Shown here piece by piece: positions 18,849 through 26,433 of a stretch of DNA of 64,000 nucleotides (within the stretch, counting starts at the first letter, position 1; each line of letters opens with the position of its first letter). The stretch spans positions 40,538 to 104,537 of the forward strand of contig CAWDNV010000030.1 of NCBI GenBank assembly GCA_963803735.1. The letters are read 5' to 3'. Source of the stretch: Palsa-189 sp963803735. Lineage in GTDB: Bacteria; Acidobacteriota; Terriglobia; Acidiferrales; UBA7541. The position numbers were made by a program, and so were the translations under genes. Below the pieces are notes generated by a model that saw only the letters and a list, made by a program, of their open reading frames with translations, did not search any database and had not been told where the DNA came from.

Positions 18849-18880
18849 CTCTATTCTATACTGAATGGTCTAAAATAGAG
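18849..18880. promoter_or_regulatory. Candidate TetR operator in a divergent promoter region
   Basis: CTCTATT (18849-18855) and AATAGAG (18874-18880) are perfect inverted repeats with 18 bases between. Inside them is a TGGTCTA element like those in operators of AcrR-type repressors. It lies 47 bases before the TetR start and about 80 bases before the kinase start. Binding is inferred. Confidence 0.45.
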
Positions 18881-18958
18881 GAATTCAATGAATTGCGGGT
18901 CAAAACGCTTGAACCGCAGGGTTCGTGGTGCCGGCGATAGCCAAAGGAGCGGAACAGA

Positions 18959-21919
18959 GTGAGCCACACTGGCTGCTGGGTATGGGATGTTCGCTCCGCC
19001 GCGCCCGTCTATTGGTCGGCGGAGATGTCCCGAATTTGCGGGCGTGACCCAGCCCGTGGCCTGCCGTCCGTCGACGAGTTTCGCGCTATCCATGCACTCG
19101 AAGACTGGTCGGACTGGCTTGCCGCGGTTCGGCGGTCCGTACAAGACCGGACAGATTTCGCAATTGAGTGCCGCCTGGTGATCCCGAACGGTGATGTCAG
19201 GCAGGTTCACATTACAGGTCGTCCCATCGCGGGGGCGGCTAACGAAGTGACTGAAATCATCGGATCGACCGCTCTGGTGACTGGGCTGCCAGCGGATGGT
19301 CTGGCTCAAAGCCGAACTGAGGACGCTCCGTTGCTCCCGATGATCGACTTGATACCCGGGCTGGTATGGTCTGCCCTGCGAGACGGCTCGAATGAGTATT
19401 GCAACAGAACTTGGTTGGACTATACCGGGCATACCGTGGAAAAGGCAAGGGGCTGGGGTTGGATCGAGTCCGTCCATCCGGATGATCTGGAGAGGCTGCG
19501 GCAATATTGGCTGTCCGTTGTGGCAACCTGCGAACCCGGAGAGATTGAAGCGCGCCTGCGACGGTTTGACGGCGAGTACCGATGGTTTCTGTTTCGAGCG
19601 AGGCCCCACTTAGACAGTTCGGGAACGGTCATCAAATGGTACGGGACGAACACGGATATCGAGGATCGCAAACAGGCGGAAGATGCGCTTCGCGGCAGTG
19701 AACGCGAACTCCGTCAACTCGTGGAAGCAATTCCTGCCTTGGTCTGGAGGGGCACCGCCGAAGGCGACCTGGATTACACGAACTGGCGTCTCGCAAACTA
19801 TCTTGGCAAAACTGCTGCAGAACTCACGCACGGACAATGGGCCGAACTCGTGCACCCGGATGATCGGGAAGCAACCGTCGAAAGGTGGCAGCAATCGGTA
19901 ACCGACGCCTCTCCTTACCAGGATATTTACAGGCTACGACGCGCCGACGGTCATTACCGTTGGGTCGAATCTTTGGGCGATCCAGTGAAGGACGGACGCG
20001 GCCGCGTCCTTCGGTGGTACGGCCTGCTAACGGACATCGAGGATCGCAAGCGGGCGGAAGATGCGCTCCGGGAAAGTGAACAGCATTTCCGCAGGATTGT
20101 AGATTCGATACCCGCGCTTATGTGCACAATGACGGCGGCAGGAGTAGTCGAGACTGTGAATCGACCCATCCTCGACTATTTCGGAAGAACTGTCGAGGAG
20201 TTGCGGGACTGGGCGTTCAACGGAGCAGTGCATGAGGACGATATCGAAAGGGTGGTTGCCCAGTGGCGGTACTCGATCGAGTCAGGGACAGCCTATGACA
20301 TAGAGCACCGCATCCGTCGAGCCGATGGAGTGTATCGCTGGCACCACGTTCGGGGCCAGCCGGTGCGGGACGCTGAGAATCGCATTCTTCGTTGGTATGT
20401 GCTGCTCACGGACATCGAAGACCGCAGACGGGCTGAGGAAGCGATTCGCACGAGCGAGAGGGAACTGCGTCAACTCGTTGACCATGTTCCCGGCTACATC
20501 GCGACCGCGAACGCTCGCGGGGAACACGATTACGCTAACAAGAAGCTGGTCGACTATACCGGTGCGTCCAACGAAGATACGTTCGGCCTGGGATTCATTG
20601 ATACGATTCATCCCGACGAGCAGAAATTCGTCCAGACTGAGTGGCTACGATGCGCTACTTCTGGTCAGCCGATGGATATTCAGCATCGTCTCCGCCGCTT
20701 CGACGGTGCGTATCGGTGGTTTCATGTGCGCGTCGAGCCCTTCTTAGACGTGGACAGGAATGTCATTCGCTGGTACGGGCTGCTGACGGATATCCATGAC
20801 CGCAAACTCGCGGAAGAAGCCGTCCGGGCAAGCGAAACGCGCTTGCGGTTGATAACCGAGACTATTCCCGCGATCCTGACGAGTCGGGACGATCAGGGGA
20901 AGCTCGACTACGTCAACCGGCGATTGGAGGATTACATTGGGAAGTCTGGTCAGGAGATTATCGATTCCTGGGTGTCCCTAATCCATCCGGATGACCGGGA
21001 GAGTCTCTTGCGCGTGTGGCGCGATTCACAGGAAACTGGAGAGCGTTACGAACTCGACTACCGGATGCTCGGCGCCAACGGTGAGTATCGCTGGTTTCAG
21101 GTCCGCGGGGCTCCCCTGCTGGATCAAGAGGGGCGGGTCCTCCGCTGGTATGCCGTAATCACCGATATCGAAGAAGCCAGGAGAGCCCGAGAGGCTCTTC
21201 TTAAGAGCCAGACTCGACTGGCTCGAATGTCACAAATCACGGCTATCGCCGAACTTTCGGGGTCTATCGCGCATGAGGTCAATCAGCCTTTGGCCGCCAT
21301 CCTGGCGAACGCCAACGCATGCCTGGCTTGGCTATCCGGCGATCCACCCAATCTCGAAAGAGCCCGCGGAACCGCCGAGAAAATCATCCGGAATGCGAAT
21401 TCGGCCGCTGAAATCGTCCGGCGAGTGCGAGCGCTGTTCAAACAAACTCAGCCAGCGCTGGTCTTGTCGGACATCAACGATACCGTTCTCGAAGTATTGA
21501 ATTTGATAGCGAGCGACTTCCGCGATGCTGACATTGGAGTCGACACCGAACTCGCGCCAGACCTTCCGATGATCGCGGTGGATCGCATCCAGATTCAACA
21601 GATTCTGATGAACCTCGCGCGCAATGCGATTGAGGCAATGGAGGGTGTCAGGGATCGGCCGAGGAAGCTGTCGCTTGTTACACGGTGTGACGGAGTGGAG
21701 ATCCTGATGCAGGTGCGCGATAGTGGCTGCGGTATCGCGAATCCCGCGTCAATCTTCGACCCGTTTTTCACGACGAAGGAAACCGGCATGGGAATGGGCC
21801 TCGCGATTTGCCGCTCAATCGTTGAAGCGCATGGAGGACGTCTCTGGGCAACCCCGAACGAGGGGGCCGGCACAACCTTTAGCCTAACGTTACCTTTGCA
21901 TTCGGATGCGGCGAGATGA
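18959..21919 (+). CDS. FixL-like sensor histidine kinase with six tandem PAS domains
   Basis: The GTG start at 18959 follows AAAGGAG closely; the product has 986 residues and no membrane segment. A partial PAS/PAC unit (about 1-105) is followed by five similar PAS-PAC units of about 125 residues, each ending in a variant of LTDIEDRKRAEDALRESE. The kinase core has the H box ELSGSIAHEVNQPLAAIL, N box QILMNLARNAIEAM and G boxes RDSGCGI and GMGMGLAI. The units look like serial duplications of one another (RRFDGEYRWF, RRADGHYRWV, RRADGVYRWH). Such cytosolic PAS arrays sense redox state, oxygen or small ligands; no heme-binding His could be identified with confidence. It overlaps the FixJ-like gene by four bases (ATGA), so the two form a cognate pair. 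Confidence 0.93.
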   Translation: MSHTGCWVWDVRSAAPVYWSAEMSRICGRDPARGLPSVDEFRAIHALEDWSDWLAAVRRSVQDRTDFAIECRLVIPNGDVRQVHITGRPIAGAANEVTEIIGSTALVTGLPADGLAQSRTEDAPLLPMIDLIPGLVWSALRDGSNEYCNRTWLDYTGHTVEKARGWGWIESVHPDDLERLRQYWLSVVATCEPGEIEARLRRFDGEYRWFLFRARPHLDSSGTVIKWYGTNTDIEDRKQAEDALRGSERELRQLVEAIPALVWRGTAEGDLDYTNWRLANYLGKTAAELTHGQWAELVHPDDREATVERWQQSVTDASPYQDIYRLRRADGHYRWVESLGDPVKDGRGRVLRWYGLLTDIEDRKRAEDALRESEQHFRRIVDSIPALMCTMTAAGVVETVNRPILDYFGRTVEELRDWAFNGAVHEDDIERVVAQWRYSIESGTAYDIEHRIRRADGVYRWHHVRGQPVRDAENRILRWYVLLTDIEDRRRAEEAIRTSERELRQLVDHVPGYIATANARGEHDYANKKLVDYTGASNEDTFGLGFIDTIHPDEQKFVQTEWLRCATSGQPMDIQHRLRRFDGAYRWFHVRVEPFLDVDRNVIRWYGLLTDIHDRKLAEEAVRASETRLRLITETIPAILTSRDDQGKLDYVNRRLEDYIGKSGQEIIDSWVSLIHPDDRESLLRVWRDSQETGERYELDYRMLGANGEYRWFQVRGAPLLDQEGRVLRWYAVITDIEEARRAREALLKSQTRLARMSQITAIAELSGSIAHEVNQPLAAILANANACLAWLSGDPPNLERARGTAEKIIRNANSAAEIVRRVRALFKQTQPALVLSDINDTVLEVLNLIASDFRDADIGVDTELAPDLPMIAVDRIQIQQILMNLARNAIEAMEGVRDRPRKLSLVTRCDGVEILMQVRDSGCGIANPASIFDPFFTTKETGMGMGLAICRSIVEAHGGRLWATPNEGAGTTFSLTLPLHSDAAR

Positions 21920-22545
21920 GTCTCACGGGCGAGGTCGTTTATCTGGTGGACGACGACCCCTCGGTGCGCGAAGCACTCTCGGAGCTCTTTTCTTCCCTCG
22001 GCATTGAGCATGTCACCTTCGGCTCGGCTTCCGAATACCTCAGTTTTGTGAGGTCAGACCGGTGTGCCTGTCTGGTGCTGGATGTTCAGATGCCGGAAAT
22101 CAACGGCCTCGACCTGCAACAACAGCTTGGTAGTGAATCCGGGCCGCCGATCATTTTTATCACCGGTCGCGCCGATATACCATCCACAGTCCGGGCGATG
22201 AAAGCGGGCGCCAGCGAATTCCTGACAAAGCCGGTTGATTCGCAGTCCCTGCTGGCCGCGATCCGATCCGCCTTCATCAAAGATCTGGAGCAGCGGCAGA
22301 AGACCGCCGAACTCATGGAACTTCGGCGCCGGTTTGCTCTCCTGACCCCTCGAGAACGAGAGGTGCTTCCCCTCGTGGTCAGCGGGATGCTGAACAAACA
22401 GGCCGCCGCCGTGCTCCGCATCACAGACGTAACCCTTCAGGTTCATCGCGGACAAATTATGAAAAAGATGGAAGCCAACTCGTTCGCAGATCTGGTCAGG
22501 ATGGCTGAAAGACTTGGAATTCCCTCACCAGGCAGGATGTTATAG
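21916..22545 (+). CDS. FixJ-like response regulator (receiver plus LuxR helix-turn-helix)
   Basis: The 209-residue regulator has an acidic pocket (VDDDPSV), phospho-accepting Asp56 in CLVLDVQMPEINGLD and a conserved Lys in FLTKPVD. The C-terminal LuxR domain reads LTPREREVLPLVVSGMLNKQ and QVHRGQIMKKM, the pattern of the FixJ subgroup. It is translationally coupled to the multi-PAS kinase. Its target promoters are unknown; the receiver gene and the operon at 23-30 kb are possible neighbours to test. Confidence 0.93.
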   Translation: MSLTGEVVYLVDDDPSVREALSELFSSLGIEHVTFGSASEYLSFVRSDRCACLVLDVQMPEINGLDLQQQLGSESGPPIIFITGRADIPSTVRAMKAGASEFLTKPVDSQSLLAAIRSAFIKDLEQRQKTAELMELRRRFALLTPREREVLPLVVSGMLNKQAAAVLRITDVTLQVHRGQIMKKMEANSFADLVRMAERLGIPSPGRML

Positions 22546-22614
22546 AAATCTATAATAGCCAGGGCGGTCCCGACGACCGTAACATGAGGAGTTGCTCCTG
22601 AAAAAACCACCATC

Positions 22615-23004
22615 ATGGATTCACGCCCCTTTCTTGCCGGCGTCGTGGACGATGATCCACGCGTCCTGGAGTCGTTCGAGGAACTTCTCACTTCCGCCGG
22701 CTACCGAACTCTCCTGTTCTCATCCGCTGAAGCGTTTCTGGAAGCGAACGGACTCCAACAGGTTGACTGTCTTATTTCCGATATTCGGATGCCGGGGATG
22801 AACGGTTGGCAGCTTATTCAGACCGTTCACAACGCACGTCCCGATTTGCCTGTCATCCTGATGACGGCGCGCGACGAAGAACAATCGCGCGTTCAGGCTC
22901 AGCGCAACGGAGCGCGCTTCTTCTTCAGGAAGCCCTTTGACGGTCGGGAATTGATCGCAGCTCTGGATAGAATCCTGCGCCGGGAAGAGAAAGATGAGAA
23001 GTAA
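22615..23004 (+). CDS. Stand-alone receiver-domain protein (FixJ-like receiver)
   Basis: The 129-residue protein is a single receiver: VDDDPRV, Asp56 in CLISDIRMPGMNGW, a Thr in LMTARDE and Lys in FFFRKPFDGRE. There is no output domain. It follows the kinase-regulator pair by 69 bases, so it may act as a phosphate sink or an alternative partner for the same kinase, a role known for lone receivers. It converges on the [2Fe-2S] protein gene with only six bases between the two stops. Confidence 0.88.
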   Translation: MDSRPFLAGVVDDDPRVLESFEELLTSAGYRTLLFSSAEAFLEANGLQQVDCLISDIRMPGMNGWQLIQTVHNARPDLPVILMTARDEEQSRVQAQRNGARFFFRKPFDGRELIAALDRILRREEKDEK

Positions 23005-23010
23005 AGCCGA

Positions 23011-23406
23011 TTAGTTGCCAGTGGCCGCTTTGGCGGCCAGCTCCGCCTTCTCTCCGAACGGGGTGAAGCGAAGGTCATCGCAAGCTACTGGAAGAGGCAA
23101 CAGGACGCCAGCCGCGCGGCTTCGCGAAGCCCATTCAACAAGTTCGGAATAAATCTGAAATCGATCCACCCGTCCGAGCCAGATGTCATGTGACGCACTC
23201 GAAATGCGAACCACATTCGTGAGATCGCAAGGCCCCAGGCAACCCGCAATCGTGAGTTGTAAATCCTTCTTCAGTCCCCGTTCTCGCCATGCCGCCTTGA
23301 GCCATTCCAGCGGGACCTCCGGCTTGCCGCGATGTACCGCGCCGCAGCAACATCCTGAGCAGACGATCACCTGCCCTATGACTTCGCGTTTGGTCTTCAA
23401 TCCCAT
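23011..23406 (-). CDS. Thioredoxin-like [2Fe-2S] ferredoxin domain protein
   Basis: The 131-residue protein has the ligand pattern of thioredoxin-fold ferredoxins: VCSGCCCG near the N-terminus and GCLGPCD about 45 residues later. A C-terminal part (LPVACDDLRFTPF) is less conserved. Relatives are found near cobalamin or cobalt genes. Here it is the last gene of the cobalt hydrolase operon, ten bases after the Ni/Co permease gene. A role in redox or metal handling during cobalt-enzyme maturation is a reasonable inference, unproven. Confidence 0.8.
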   Translation of the reverse strand: MGLKTKREVIGQVIVCSGCCCGAVHRGKPEVPLEWLKAAWRERGLKKDLQLTIAGCLGPCDLTNVVRISSASHDIWLGRVDRFQIYSELVEWASRSRAAGVLLPLPVACDDLRFTPFGEKAELAAKAATGN

Positions 23407-23416
23407 AGGTAGCGCC

Positions 23417-24088
23417 TCAGCAGACGATCATGTGGATTCCGATCCACAAGCTGTACACCGACGTGAAACCGGCGAGCGCGCGGAAAAGGGTGGGAGTCGA
23501 TCTGGACAGTGAAAAGACGCTCGTCGCAGCGGTCGTGAGGCCCATATTGGAGATGAACATCCCCGCGGCGAACATCGCCAGCCCCAGGACTCCGTTCTGA
23601 ACGCCACCCAGATTTGACGCGATGAACAGCACAGATAACTGGGTCGGAGTCTCGGCGCCGATGCCATGCAGCACGCCAAGGCTCAACGACGACTTCGGAC
23701 CGTAACCAGCCGTGGAACTCTCAACGGCCGGGCGGCGGTATACGCGGTTCCAGAGCGCGAGAAGCGCACGGCCGCGACTCATGGGCGCGCCGCCGGTGAG
23801 GAACGCAACCAATACATACGCTCCCAGCAGCACCAGGGTCATTCCGATCACCCGCTCCATCCACCGTGAAGCTTCAGACGGCACGGAGCGCCTGAGCACT
23901 ATGATCCCAAGGCCCAGGAGCCCAACCGTCGCGGCATGGCCCGAAGCGTACAGCAGGCCGCATCGCGTGGCATCAAGAGGAGTACGCTGGAGGCTGGTGA
24001 CATCGGTTATGGCCGCCACGTGGTCGATATCAATACCATGCTGCAGCCCGAGGACGGTACAGGAGACCAGCGCTCCCGCTAATGTCAT
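23417..24088 (-). CDS. Nickel/cobalt transporter, NiCoT-like
   Basis: The 223-residue membrane protein has roughly six hydrophobic segments. The metal-selectivity signature H-x4-D-H is present in helix 1 (LQHGIDIDHVAAITD, His17 to His23), and GIGAETPTQLSVLF corresponds to the second family signature. It is shorter than classical eight-helix NiCoT permeases and is closer to the UreH/HupE-like short forms. Its ATG overlaps the stop of the beta-N-type subunit gene by four bases. Cobalt supply for the adjacent CTLCSC enzyme is the obvious role, by context. Confidence 0.82.
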   Translation of the reverse strand: MTLAGALVSCTVLGLQHGIDIDHVAAITDVTSLQRTPLDATRCGLLYASGHAATVGLLGLGIIVLRRSVPSEASRWMERVIGMTLVLLGAYVLVAFLTGGAPMSRGRALLALWNRVYRRPAVESSTAGYGPKSSLSLGVLHGIGAETPTQLSVLFIASNLGGVQNGVLGLAMFAAGMFISNMGLTTAATSVFSLSRSTPTLFRALAGFTSVYSLWIGIHMIVC

Positions 24089-24423
24089 GCCTGTGCTCCT
24101 TTTGTATGGCGCGCGGCGACCTCTTCCATCTTGATCGCCATCTCACCTGGTGTGAGAATGCCCTTCTGGAACAGAATGTTCGCAAAGGCAACAATCCAGC
24201 GCTCGTAATAGGTCAGCTTGCCGATCATCTCGGCGCCCAACGACTCGACTCCGCGGCGCTTCTCTTCCGTATTGAGAATCTTGTGGAAGTCGAGCACGTC
24301 GGCCAGAGCGTGACACCGTTTTTCCCACGGCTGAAGCTCATGATCCTTACAATCGATACGGTCGGCAGGAAGCCCCCCAATATCGTTCGGGAGGCGCTTG
24401 ACGAGGTTTTCGGGTGAGGTCAT
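24085..24423 (-). CDS. Thiocyanate hydrolase beta-like subunit (nitrile hydratase beta N-terminal domain)
   Basis: The 112-residue protein aligns by eye with ScnB and the N-terminal half of nitrile hydratase beta: LPNDIGGLPADRI, then PWEKRCHALADVL, EEKRRGVESLG, YYERWIVAFANIL and KGILTPGEMAIKMEEV. In ordinary nitrile hydratase this domain is fused to the SH3-like domain, which here is a separate gene at 25050-25391. It overlaps the metal-binding subunit gene by four bases. It could instead be read as a P14K-type activator, which shares the fold; the ScnB-like GG and RW positions and the lack of another N-type subunit make a structural subunit more likely. Confidence 0.75.
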   Translation of the reverse strand: MTSPENLVKRLPNDIGGLPADRIDCKDHELQPWEKRCHALADVLDFHKILNTEEKRRGVESLGAEMIGKLTYYERWIVAFANILFQKGILTPGEMAIKMEEVAARHTKGAQA

Positions 24424-25049
24424 TGGATACTCCTGTTTTGCGGTTCGATCGTGGACACGCCAATCATGGCGTCGCGCGTTACCAGGGAAGCGAGTTCCTC
24501 CGCGCTCCAGTTCTCGGTTCCTTCGGGGCGCTGAGGTAGGACCAGATACCGAACGATCGCGGTCGAATCACTCACGCGAATCTCGACATCATCGGGAATC
24601 ATGGTGCCGAACTCCGCGAGCACGGCTCTGGGCTCTTTCACGGCTCTCGCGCGATACGGCTTTTGCTTGTACCAGTCGGGAGGAAGACCCAGCACGGGCC
24701 GCGGATAACAGGAACAGAGCGTGCACACGATCAGGTTGTGAACATTGCTGGTGTTCTCCAGGACGATGAGTTGCGTATCGTCGTAGAAGGTGATGCCGAG
24801 TTCCTCACAGGCGGTCCGGCCGTTCTTAAGCAGACGCGCACGGAACTCAGGATCGAGCCACGCCCGCGCTACGACTTTGGCGCCGAGTTGCGGAGTCCGC
24901 GAGTCGAGAACTTCGATCTGACGCCGAATCTCGGCCGCGTGAATCAATCCCTTCTCCACGAGCAATTCGCGCAGGGCCGTTTCCATGATTTCGTAGAAGC
25001 TCAGAGCGTTGTCAGGAGCGGTTATTGGTGTGTGGTCATGAGGGTGCAT
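24420..25049 (-). CDS. Cobalt-type metal-binding subunit of thiocyanate hydrolase/nitrile hydratase
   Basis: The 209-residue subunit carries the metal site VCTLCSCYPRPVLG (Cys109, Cys112, Cys114). The two outer-sphere cysteines are oxidised in mature enzymes. Thr in CTLC marks the cobalt form rather than the iron form (CSLC). CYPRP is the form I recall for thiocyanate hydrolase gamma, whereas nitrile hydratase alpha usually has CYPWP. A His-rich start (MHPHDHTP) also recalls ScnC. The C-terminus RPEGTENWSAEELASLVTRD with MIGV is shared by both. The reaction would be hydration of thiocyanate to carbonyl sulphide and ammonia, or of a nitrile to an amide. It lies directly after the SH3-like subunit gene (TAAATG). 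Confidence 0.88.
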   Translation of the reverse strand: MHPHDHTPITAPDNALSFYEIMETALRELLVEKGLIHAAEIRRQIEVLDSRTPQLGAKVVARAWLDPEFRARLLKNGRTACEELGITFYDDTQLIVLENTSNVHNLIVCTLCSCYPRPVLGLPPDWYKQKPYRARAVKEPRAVLAEFGTMIPDDVEIRVSDSTAIVRYLVLPQRPEGTENWSAEELASLVTRDAMIGVSTIEPQNRSIQ

Positions 25050-25391
25050 TTACTTCATCCTTTCCAACCAGTTTTCGAATACCTCAATGCGCAGACCATC
25101 AGAGACCGAACCCGCATAGCCGGGCCACAGATCGGTGAGTGGAATCGCGATGCGATAATAGTGTCTTTTTTGGCCGGCATTGCGGCCAAAGCCCTCTTCT
25201 TCGTTGTTCACAGCCGGGGGCGCGATGACCGCCTCGACCACGGCGTGTTTCCCTCGAATGTAATGGGGAACGCGATAGTGCCCCACCGGGAAACGGACAG
25301 AAATCACAACCTTATCTCCCGCCCGGAAGGCTGGTTCCTCACCCTCGGCTTTGACAAGTTCCAGCTTCGTCAAGGTAAGTTCGTTGCCCAT
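25050..25391 (-). CDS. Thiocyanate hydrolase alpha-like subunit (nitrile hydratase beta C-terminal, SH3-like)
   Basis: The 113-residue protein matches the C-terminal SH3-like domain of nitrile hydratase beta and ScnA of thiocyanate hydrolase: FRAGDKVVISVRFPVGHYRV, YIRGKHAVVEAV, an insert PPAVNNEEEGFGRN and YRIAIPLTDLWPGY. The PA..EEEGFG insert and the separate gene are ScnA-like. With the genes at 24085 and 24420 it makes a complete three-subunit enzyme. It begins three bases after the protoglobin stop. Confidence 0.85.
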   Translation of the reverse strand: MGNELTLTKLELVKAEGEEPAFRAGDKVVISVRFPVGHYRVPHYIRGKHAVVEAVIAPPAVNNEEEGFGRNAGQKRHYYRIAIPLTDLWPGYAGSVSDGLRIEVFENWLERMK

Positions 25392-25394
25392 GAA

Positions 25395-26006
25395 TCACCA
25401 CTCCTTCGGCGCCTGTTTGGTGTCAGCGTATGGGCCGACCCAGAGTGCCATTTGTATCTGAATCGACTTGCACCATGCCGTGTGCATTCTCTCAACCTCA
25501 TCCTCGGAATTTCCCTTTGCCGTGAGATAGGGTTTGATGGTTTTGTTCATCACCGCAGTAAAGGCGATAACATCGCGCATCGGTACATAAGGACTGGACC
25601 GCACCCCGTCCATCTCGTTCTTCTTTAAGCTGGTGTGGCGCAATCCTATTTCCTGCTGGTAATTGATCCAATCCTGGTCGTAGGGCCGCAGGCACGTGTC
25701 CAGAATCCATTGGCGAAAACGCGCGTTGCTTCGCTCCAGGTACGCTGGAATTGCTTCCCCCTCGGGCGTTCGAGAATGTCTGGCGAGACTCGGAATGCTC
25801 GCGATGATCTCGTTGCGCCAGTGGTGGACGATTTGCTCGACTTGATCTCCGAGTACCTGGCCAGCCAATCGCAGGTAGCGCTCGTCCTCTTCCGTAAATC
25901 CCGCGCTGACCTTCAACTCGGCCAGCTGTTCTACCGAAACCGGCGACCTCGCAACCTCGGCCAGACCGTACGAGTATCCTGGGATCTCTTCGGCGCCCCT
26001 TCTCAT
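25395..26006 (-). CDS. Protoglobin-family globin
   Basis: From the ATG at 26006 the product is 203 residues; upstream in-frame codons belong to the overlapping small gene. The sequence fits the protoglobin/globin-coupled-sensor globin: IPGYSYG, FTEEDERYLRLAGQVL, QVEQIVHHWRNEIIASIP, WILDTCLRPYDQDWINYQQE, IGLRHTSLKKNEMDG (candidate proximal heme His in LRHTSLKK) and YVPMRDVIAFTAVM. No signalling domain is attached. The family binds oxygen, CO and NO. Its start is coupled by ATGA to the 50-residue leader gene, and the cobalt-hydrolase genes follow in three bases. Why a heme globin is co-expressed with this enzyme is unclear. Confidence 0.82.
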   Translation of the reverse strand: MRRGAEEIPGYSYGLAEVARSPVSVEQLAELKVSAGFTEEDERYLRLAGQVLGDQVEQIVHHWRNEIIASIPSLARHSRTPEGEAIPAYLERSNARFRQWILDTCLRPYDQDWINYQQEIGLRHTSLKKNEMDGVRSSPYVPMRDVIAFTAVMNKTIKPYLTAKGNSEDEVERMHTAWCKSIQIQMALWVGPYADTKQAPKEW

Positions 26007-26155
26007 GCCATCTCCGATACAATCTCCGCGAGAAACGTATTCGCAAGCACACACGGCAGCTCTCCCTCAATCTCGTGAACCGCACCTCGGTCGAGATCCG
26101 GTCCAGTTCGCACGAGATCCGCAGTTTTTTCCTTGGCCGCTGCCGTCGTTTTCAC
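26003..26155 (-). CDS. Small protein, 50 residues, coupled to the protoglobin gene
   Basis: A GTG at 26155 lies eight bases after a perfect GGAGG (26164-26168 on the plus strand as CCTCC). The product begins MKTTAAAKEKTADLVRTG and ends LANTFLAEIVSEMA; its TGA overlaps the protoglobin ATG (ATGA). An ATG-initiated form three codons longer at the 5' side is possible but would begin before the ribosome site. The product has a charged N-terminus, one Cys, and no membrane helix. The strong ribosome site and the exact coupling argue that it is real and the first gene of the cobalt-hydrolase set. I do not recognise a family. Confidence 0.6.
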   Translation of the reverse strand: MKTTAAAKEKTADLVRTGPDLDRGAVHEIEGELPCVLANTFLAEIVSEMA

Positions 26156-26186
26156 ATGTAGATCCTCCATTTCACGGTTATTGGCC

Positions 26187-26432
26187 CTAGCGCACGCGCA
26201 CGCGCGCCCCGCTTGAAGCGGCGGTCATTCCACTGGGTCCGCCGCACAAATGCTGCGTTGTCGCGAGTTGCGCTTTCCGGGTCAAAACGCGATCAGTGGC
26301 CGAGTATCCGAGCGTCATTGCGACCACCAGAAGCACTCCCGGTAAGACTGGCGGACTGGGCACCGGGATGTCGAAATAGCGGCATCCCGCGCCGATCAAA
26401 AACGCGACAACCGCGCCAACTAAGACTTTCAT
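26187..26432 (-). CDS. XapX-domain small membrane protein
   Basis: The 81-residue protein has two short hydrophobic segments with the XapX pattern: VGAVVAFLIGAGCRYFDIP, then VPSPPVLPGVLLVVAMTLGY. The C-terminal third is polar and not part of the domain. Function of XapX is unknown; such genes often lie beside alpha/beta hydrolases. Its ATG is one base after the stop of the haloperoxidase-like gene, so they are co-transcribed. Confidence 0.8.
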   Translation of the reverse strand: MKVLVGAVVAFLIGAGCRYFDIPVPSPPVLPGVLLVVAMTLGYSATDRVLTRKAQLATTQHLCGGPSGMTAASSGARVRVR

Positions 26433-26433
26433 G

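Noticed and set aside
23407..24090. Cobalamin or metal riboswitch controlling the Ni/Co permease
   Set aside because: The permease gene overlaps the upstream gene, so there is no untranslated leader to hold one.
24085..24423. Nitrile hydratase activator (P14K-type) instead of a structural subunit
   Set aside because: The fold is shared, but the ScnB-like conserved positions and the absence of any other beta-N subunit favour a structural role. This is not excluded.
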